DNA of 64,000 bases from Spinellus fusiger (taxonomy: Eukaryota; Mucoromycota; Mucoromycetes; Mucorales; Phycomycetaceae), in assembly GCA_025094145.1 (NCBI GenBank), contig JALLLS010000046.1, positions 1 to 64,000 of the forward strand. Direction: 5' to 3'. Position numbers and translations under genes: made by a program. The number at the start of each line of letters is the position of its first letter. Position 1 is the stretch's first letter. The notes below the pieces were generated by a model. It was given only the letters and a program-made list of their open reading frames with translations. It ran no database searches and was not told where the DNA came from. Positions 57,901 to 64,000 of this stretch are shown here, piece after piece.

Positions 57901-58900
57901 GTGTCAATGTCAAGGGAGTCTAAGCAGGGAGTGGGAGTTGTGCTGTTGGAGAGGAAGATGGTATCGAGGTCATGGTCAAAGCTCTGTGGAGCCCAAAAGT
58001 CATATTCTCCTGTTGTGTTGGGCCTTAGTTGGCTCCATGCAAGAGAAGGTGAGGAAGGGGGTGCAGGTGGAATGTCATCAGCACACATGTCTGTGCCAAT
58101 GTCTCCTTGTAGCATATCTTCATGGTAGTCTGACAGTTCATCGTCGCTCTCCTCCAAGAATCCAGGGGTGTTGGTGGTTATATCGATGGTAGCAGTACTT
58201 GTGCTGTGTGTATTATTTGTATTATTTGTATTATTTGTATCGTGTGTATCATTTGTATCGTGTGTATCATGTGTATTATCTGTGCTGTGTGGGTTGACTG
58301 GAGGTGTGTCGGGTGCCTGGTTATGTATTCCCTCCCCTCTCTCTGAACAGGGCGTGGGTGATGTGTGGATGACTTTTAATCCATGTAATCGAGACCGTTT
58401 CACCCACGGCTCTTCTGTATCAGAACAGGGGCTGTCGTGTGAAGGGCGTCTTTTGGTGGGTGGTGAGTGGGTATGCATGGGTGTCCTCCGTGCTGAGGGA
58501 GAGGCCGACACTGCTCCCTTGGCGAGTGAGTAGTTGATTTTGCGTGAGTGGTGTCGGTCAACATGTTTGGCCAGCAGCGGGGCTCGAGGGGGATTGTGTT
58601 TAGCCGCCCGCTTAAAGTGCTGAGAGATACGAGAGGAGACGGTGGCAAAGGGCGTTGCTCCACTATAAAAGTAAGTCTCGTGTTTTGCTGTTCAACTCAA
58701 ACATACCCCAAGGTAGCGTATTCATGTTGGATAATAACATTGGCCAGTTCTTTGGGCGAACTGGGCTTGTTTCCCATTTTAGACAGAGCCATAAGAATGG
58801 CTGTAAACACCTTGTCCCTTGCATCGTCAGGGTGAATAACAACAGGCAATGGATCTGGTGTGTCTTCTTCCACAGTGGCATGAGGTACTTGTTGTGGCAT
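54982..58900 (-). CDS. Transcription factor with GDS1 winged helix and two APSES/KilA-N domains
   Basis: Four exons (58900-58707, 58662-57250, 57122-57022, 56882-54982) give 1202 residues. N-terminal residues about 20-110 are a GDS1-type winged helix (SSPKELANVIIQHEYATLGG, TPFATVSSRISQHFKRAAKH). A long low-complexity region follows (Asn/Thr/His repeats; Ala-Thr repeats). The first APSES/KilA-N domain spans about 440-570 (CVFLEEGYINATQLDSVVYQ, GVWVPLKQAAEWI, crossing two introns). The second spans about 680-800 (YRIMRRLDSGAVHGTSLLAA, YGTWIPLRRAQELA). The C-terminal 380 residues are basic/acidic and disordered with His-Ser-Asn repeats. APSES proteins bind DNA to control morphogenesis and cell cycle; targets here are unknown. 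The ATG at 58900 was chosen over upstream in-frame ATG 59062 because that leader is Lys-rich noise. Confidence 0.85.
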
Positions 58901-59179
58901 GTCTATTGATGTGTGCCTGTGTAGATGGGAGTGGATGGGTAGAAGTGTGTTCTGTGCGTTCCAAGGTAGAGTATCAGCAACAAATAACAAATAAGAATGG
59001 GAGAAATAGACGCTGTTCTTTTTTTTCTTTTTTTTTCTTTTTTCTCTGTACTCTATAACCACTTTAGACTGTAGACAATTTATAATAGACTACAGACAGG
59101 TACAAAGGAAGAGAATAAAAGAGGAAAGGAAGAAGAAAAGAAAGGAATGTTATCTCTTAAGGATAAGGGAAGAAGAAGA

Positions 59180-59211
<32 letters not shown>

Positions 59212-59326
59212 AAGAGAGAGGAGTCGGAGTTGGATAGAATGAAGTTGTGGGTGGTCTGTCCAACCCCTACACACTAGGAGATTTTCATAGTCATACTGTG
59301 ACACTTTAGGTGGGGAGAAGCCAGTC
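58901..59326. other. Upstream region of the transcription-factor gene
   Basis: Contains a T/C-rich tract (59016-59045) and a GAGAGAGAAA microsatellite (about 59175-59221), then the left end of TIR copy 4. No gene seen. Confidence 0.6.
59175..59221. repeat. Purine microsatellite (GAGAGAGAAA)n
   Basis: About 47 bp of nearly pure purine repeat upstream of the transcription-factor gene. Confidence 0.88.
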
Positions 59327-60700
59327 TACACACCCAAAGATTTTTCTGGCTTTTAGGCGGTGATATCTCCTTCCTTTTATGTCTAATAATTTCTTGCCTT
59401 TTATGAAACTGTATTTAAAATCAAATTTGTGTATCCAAATTATTATTTCTTTTTGTGGAATACATCAATATCAAATTGTATTATCAGTAAAATATATTGT
59501 TTATGAATATAATTATTGATGGATAAAATTGTTTATTATAATAATATAGCTAATAATACTGTAGCCAATACTATACTATTACTATAGCTACTGCTGTTCT
59601 AGGCGTATTCCTTCATAGCAATAGTAAATACACTCTAAAAGCCTTATGCTTTATTCTTGGGATATATATTACTATGCTTGGGAATACACCCTAAACAGTA
59701 TTGATAATATAGAAGGAAGAAGACCACCTAAGGCTGACTTGAGAAGAGTCTTGACTTATCTAATAACAGAAAAGAGTGTATTAGTAATAATTCAATCAAG
59801 AGAGATAGTAAACTTACCTTGTACTTAGTGTTTATCTTGAGAATAATAAGCCATATATCATCTATTAGAAGAAGAGTCAGTACTATGTCTTATGGATTAC
59901 AATGAGCTCAAGCCCAGATGAAGACACTGCTTACCTTTTTATCTCAAGAATAGCCTTTGGTAGTGTCTATCACCTCCCTCTATTGTTTTGCTTTGTTAAT
60001 AATGGCACATTACCTTGCTCAGTTATGCTCATCTTGACAAATACTTGGGTGCTAAGTTGTATGTGCAGTGTGAGAAATAACAAAAGGATGGGATTATCAA
60101 AACAAATAATTTTTCTTTCTCTATTCTGGTGATGTATACACTAGTCTCCACTCATAAAATTCACAAGTCAAATTCATAAGTCAAACAATTAACACTATTT
60201 GCCTTGGACCTAAAAGACAGTATTAGAAATAATACTTTGTAATCATTAAGCACCACTGTTAATACCAGTTACAATAACATAGTTACTGAAGTGATTATGA
60301 ATACTGAGTCAATAAATGACTATACAGTTCTCAATGTAAGTGGGTTTGGTTCTATTTTATGGACAATGAGCACTAGAGTTAATTCAGTCCTATAATAAAT
60401 CTTTTTCAAGCAGTATGCTGCAAATACTATGGGCTTAAGGATAACATATTATGTTAAACAATAAATGCAGTGACTGAGCTGTAATTTTGGGGTGATTCTT
60501 GTTCTATTTCTTATCTTTACAGCCAATTCTATACTTTAATTGCAAAGTCAGTAGCTATTGCTAAAACAGGCAGGCAGAGTTTGAAATATCTCATTTAGAC
60601 AGCGAAAAGGCATTTTAAAACACATTAGCCAATCATATGAATATTGCGGTTTTATTCTCAGTATATTTCCTTATATATCCCAAAAATCTTTGGGTGTGTA
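59327..60700 (+). mobile_element. TIR element copy 4 (best-preserved ends)
   Basis: The left end TACACACCCAAAGATTTTTC (59327) and right end CCAAAAATCTTTGGGTGTGTA (to 60700) give an almost perfect 18-bp inverted repeat, CACACCCAAAGATTTTT(G/C), with TA on both sides. About 1.37 kb, colinear with 48472-49961. The readable remnant near 60200-60390 has LKDSIRNNTL, then NDYTVLNVSGFGSILWTM. It is interrupted by several stops. Confidence 0.8.
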
Positions 60701-61188
60701 TGTGTATAGCCAGTATCTATGGAGAGATGATAGCCAGTATCTATGGAGAGATGATAGAGTATAGACTGTAGAGTTTTCACTGTAGAGTGTTCACTGTAGA
60801 GTGGGAGTGCATTCAGGTGCAAATAAAATAGCTTTGAGATGCCCATACCAGGCCTTGAGAAAGACAGCAGGGTGTTTGTTAAATCAGGAAAACATTGGAA
60901 AATTAAAACGCCACTCTAATCACAGCAAATCTTTCTCTTCATCTTGTCTCTCTTGATGAAATGAGGAACACTCTTGTATCTGTTACTATCAAAACTAGAC
61001 CCACCTATACAATAGTACTCTCTTACCCACATGAAATAACCATGAAATTCTATTGGTATAGGATGTAAGTGGTAGGTTTTATTTTTTATTTTTATTATTA
61101 ATATTAGTAGAGAGTAGATACACCTTGCTTATTGAATATGTTTAAAGTGTAGTTCCCAGAGTAAGCACTACCAAAAGACAGTTCTAAA
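60701..61188. other. Spacer after TIR copy 4
   Basis: Starts with a 19-bp direct repeat (ATAGCCAGTATCTATGGAGA unit, two copies at about 60706-60750) and TGTAGAGT repeats. No gene recognised. Confidence 0.55.
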
Positions 61189-61521
61189 TTACATTCTCCA
61201 AAGACAAGAACAAGGAACAAAGAACAGTCCCAAGTGTAGTGATGAATAGAGAATAAGAAAATAAGAATGAGAGCATTGGGCCATAGAGAATTCCCCCCAG
61301 CAAGTGCATAGAGTGGCGTAATAGAATGACACAACATGCACAGGGATGAACAAATGAATTGGCATTTCTGATGCTTGTTCTATCCAAAAATCCTCCAGTA
61401 TAAGTAATGAAATGAATGGCCAATAAAAATACATGTCTTTAGGAGAGATCCACGGTGCAGAAGGAAGCTCTATGCTGTCTGTTGTCTCCTTTTCATGACA
61501 CTTTTCTTCATATAACATCAC
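61189..61521 (-). other. Possible small membrane protein ORF, unrecognised
   Basis: A 110-codon frame begins MMLYEEKCHEKETTDSIELP, then APWISPKDMYFYWPFISLLI with several hydrophobic stretches. Two other frames over the same bases are also open and hydrophobic. One ends NYTLNIFNKQGVSTLY near 61104, so a spliced gene using more than one frame is possible. I could not settle a model. Confidence 0.28.
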
Positions 61522-61624
61522 ATTATATCACATTAGATTAAATTAGATTAAATTAGATTACATTATAGCACATTATAGCACATTATAACACATTATAGCA
61601 CATTATAACACATTATAACACATC
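61513..61624. repeat. 10-bp tandem repeats (ATTAGATTAA / CATTATAGCA)
   Basis: Two adjoining arrays: ATTAGATTAA units, then CATTATAGCA/CATTATAACA units. Low complexity, directly upstream of the possible ORF ending at 61521. Confidence 0.85.
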
Positions 61625-61763
61625 TGGACAAAAAGATGGACTCTGCTATGCTATTCCCTTTCCTCCACTCTCCACTCACACACAGTGATAATGACTCAAT
61701 GTAAAATGCCATGTTCATAGAATACTCTACAAAAGCATAGGAAGATAGGTATAAAGAAGAACA

Positions 61764-63467
61764 CTAGTCCTTTTCTTCCTGCTTGTGCCTATGTTCAAGT
61801 TGCTTTATTTCCTCATCATGCTTTCTTCTCATTTGAGCCAGTCCTAGGGATTCTACCGAGGAAATAACAAAGTAGAGAATCATCAAAGAGATAAATATAT
61901 TCCACACATAACTAAAAATGGTAGACTAATGGGACATAGGACATAGGTCAGTGGATCCATTCCCTGCTAGACTGTTTACCTGTTCAGCACTTGTCTCTTT
62001 TGGAAGATGGCCCTTGTCGAATTGATGTGCTTGTTGATAGATCATCTCCTTTACAATTGTATGCACAGGAGGGACAGTTCTCTCCAATAGACCAAGGAAC
62101 CCAGAAAGAGTGTCCTTTGAAAAGGCAAGAATAACAATCATAGACTAATGCATTGTCAGTGCCCTTTTTTCCTCTTCTCAGATCTACTGTACTGTACTAT
62201 ACTTGTAATGAAGCCTTGACACACGCCTTGCCTATAAATGTGGCCCCAAAAAAGGTAGAAAATGGCACCAGAAAGTGTCCACAAGTTATTCCTGCCAGAT
62301 CAAACAGGGGATTTGGAATAGAAGCAAATAGGAGAATACCAAAGAATCCTAGGCGCTGAATACTTTTATAGAGAAACAAGGATACAGTCTCTTTCAGGGT
62401 GAGGTCTGTCTTCTTTGTCAGGGCCTCTTCATAGGCCTCCAACTCATTGTGGGTATTTCCTGACAATGCCACTGTTTTATTTTTCCCCTATTTATATCAG
62501 TGTCCATGGCCTTACTGTGTGGGTGTGTGTGGGTGTGTGTTGTTTTGCTTGTATTACTATGATGAGTTACCTGCACGAGCCATAAAGTAAGGCGGTAATT
62601 CCCCGAGGGCTGTTCCTGCTCCCCATGCAAAACACTCCCATCGAATCTGGCGGTAGATCACCCACAAGGAGAGAGAGGCAAGGGCTCTCTTTGTCTCTAG
62701 AACATTATCGAAGGAAGAATAGGACATATCACACTGTAATCGATAACTATGCAGAGACAGATGAGGCCTGTTGTCTAATCTACTATGGTCAGCATCTTCT
62801 CCTACCTTTGTCTGTCTCGTGTCAGTAGATCTGTACTTTGGCACATGTAGGCTGCCATTGTCACTTCTGCAATGTAGGGACCAAGAAACAGAAGAAATGT
62901 ATGGAGTCCAGTGCCTAGTCCAATGGCAGAGGCAATGCCCAATAACAGCCAATACCCATACCATGTTGCCTGGCGCTCCATCTGCTGAACAAACTACATA
63001 ACATCATCATCACAGCACAGTCAATAGGTGTGTTTTTCTCTCTCTGTATCTATCTACTCACTCCCTGGTGAGGTCCCTCCAGACCATAGAATACCACCAA
63101 CAGACCCAATAGAGAAAGAGACACCAGAGACAGTTGACAGCGTCTGTAAAAAAACAGACACAGAGACTGTAGCTCATAATAGGTGTACATGGCAAAGTAG
63201 CTTATCACCAGCAGAGGACTCTTCCATATTGATATTGTTTTGTGTTTTTGCTCATTCTCTTTCTTACGGCGTAGAATATAGTCTATTCTGAGTTAACCAC
63301 AAAGATTGGAAGGGAGTGAGCGCTCTCTCACCATCAAATGCCTCTCCTGGCGCTGCTCGTCTGGACTTTTTCTTCATGACATGGAGTGCTGGTAAGTGAG
63401 TGGTGGTGCTGTTTTCTCGTTCATTCTCACTTTGGCTGCTGTGGCTTCTTTGTGTCGAGAATGTCAT
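61764..63467 (-). CDS. VMP1: Vacuole membrane protein 1 (VMP1/EPG-3), VTT-domain scramblase
   Basis: Seven exons (63467-63332, 63282-63062, 62993-62806, 62746-62571, 62471-62203, 62144-61980, 61925-61764) give 438 residues, close to animal and plant VMP1. Landmarks are [55 protein letters not shown] and [20 protein letters not shown] followed by TCGHFLVPF (the VTT core), then a charged C-terminal helix. VMP1 is an ER lipid scramblase needed for autophagosome formation and ER contacts; it is absent from budding yeast, so presence here fits an early-diverging fungus. The first splice (GATG|GTGAGA to GAATAG) is the only pair that joins the leader in frame. An upstream in-frame Leu-Phe run is a translated repeat. 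Confidence 0.94.
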
Positions 63468-64000
63468 CGCCGACTGTTCCTTACAATTTGATAACAATAA
63501 CAATAACAATAACAATAACAGGAACAGGAACAGGAACAGGAACAGGAACAAGAAAGAGAGGTGGGTTTAGCAGTCAAACAAAAGGAAGAAGGAAAATCAG
63601 AGACAAACAAAAATAGCAGGCAAAGTATTTCTAATTCAGGACACTACTTCTCTCGAGAAAAGCTTATGTCTATAAAAGGCATTCTTGCTTCTCCATAGTC
63701 CTACTGAGTGGATTCACGTGATAATAAGAGAAAAGTAAGGATCTCCCATTTACTGCATTACTGATTGTGGATCTGGAGTGATACAAGAAATCAGTTATAA
63801 AGTGACCCAACAAATGTAATCGATTATTTCAGATACAGATTTCCTTTTTTATATACTTTATCTTAATAGTGTTATAACTTTATGAATTCATTAGCTAAAG
63901 ACATAAAAGTCTTAATAAATACATATAAGAGTGTTTATAAGACAATAAGGAGGTTTTATTAAAAAATTGTTTATTAGCCACTACCAGTTAATGAAATCTA
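63468..64000. other. Upstream of VMP1; no further gene
   Basis: Holds a (AACAAT)n/(AACAGG)n hexamer array at about 63489-63550, likely 5' UTR or promoter of VMP1. A TATAAAAGGC box on the plus strand lies at 63671-63680 with no visible downstream gene before the window ends. The rest is AT-rich. Confidence 0.55.
63489..63550. repeat. Hexamer repeat (AACAAT)n-(AACAGG)n
   Basis: About ten units just upstream of the VMP1 start codon on the opposite strand; in-frame translation gives Leu-Phe and Leu-Leu runs that were rejected as coding. Confidence 0.88.

Noticed and set aside
57451..58533. Several long plus-strand frames across the transcription factor gene
   Set aside because: They are antisense shadows of Thr/Ala/Asn repeat-coding DNA; the minus-strand frame holds recognisable domains.
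63264..63551. Leu-Phe-rich start for VMP1 at 63551
   Set aside because: Hexamer repeat read in frame; the polar leader from 63467 is the more natural start.

Overview
The window is nuclear DNA of a fungus, most likely an early-diverging filamentous one (Mucoromycota, probably Mucorales). The evidence: AT-rich spacers; genes split by many 45-90 bp GT-AG introns; a 458-residue fungal EF-1 alpha; fungal-type families (YAT amino-acid permease, Yme1, GDS1/APSES transcription factor, GPI-anchored Ser-rich wall protein, FEX fluoride channel); and a mobile load of LINEs, Tc1/mariner-like elements and a Fanzor (eukaryotic TnpB-like) relic. There are no operons, CRISPR arrays or other prokaryotic features. 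Exon structures were rebuilt by eye from reading frames, splice sites and protein-family knowledge; no search was run.

Layout. 1-8 kb: 3' end of a gene, a mitoferrin-type mitochondrial carrier (-), a seven-membrane-span protein (-), an amino-acid permease (+). 8.4-10.7 kb: a TIR element carrying a LINE tail fused to a Tc1 fragment. 11-15.1 kb: CDC42 (+), a PP2A-family phosphatase catalytic subunit (-, nine exons), TRAPPC2L/Tca17 (+). 15.7-16.2 kb: a possible unrecognised gene (-). 16.5-21.4 kb: LINE island, a near-perfect 1.23 kb inverted repeat around LINE ORF1/endonuclease sequence and a tRNA-Phe gene. 21.7-28.7 kb: small ORF (-), CHL1/DDX11 Fe-S helicase (+, 16 exons), FEX fluoride exporter (-), GNAT acetyltransferase (+). 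28.7-31.2 kb: LINE tails flanking a dead Tc1-like element. 31.4-40.5 kb: EF-1 alpha (-), PRL-type phosphatase (+), GPI-anchored wall protein (-), TIR element, small secreted protein (+). 42.5-46.2 kb: YME1 i-AAA protease (-) divergent from a small mitochondrial-type protein (+). 46.4-50 kb: Fanzor relic and a TIR element. 50.5-58.9 kb: TBCK (-) and a large GDS1 + tandem-APSES transcription factor (-). 59.3-60.7 kb: another TIR element. 61.8-63.5 kb: VMP1 (-).

Biology. The genes are mostly housekeeping: mitochondrial iron import and protein quality control, polarity and phosphatase signalling, vesicle tethering and autophagy (TRAPPC2L, TBCK, VMP1), genome stability (CHL1), translation, and ion or nutrient transport. 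The most unusual items are the GDS1 plus two-APSES architecture, a fungal TBCK with a 10-nt microexon and a GC-AG intron, the Fanzor relic, a five-copy TIR family with a shared unrecognised coding remnant, and the LINE palindrome around a tRNA gene.
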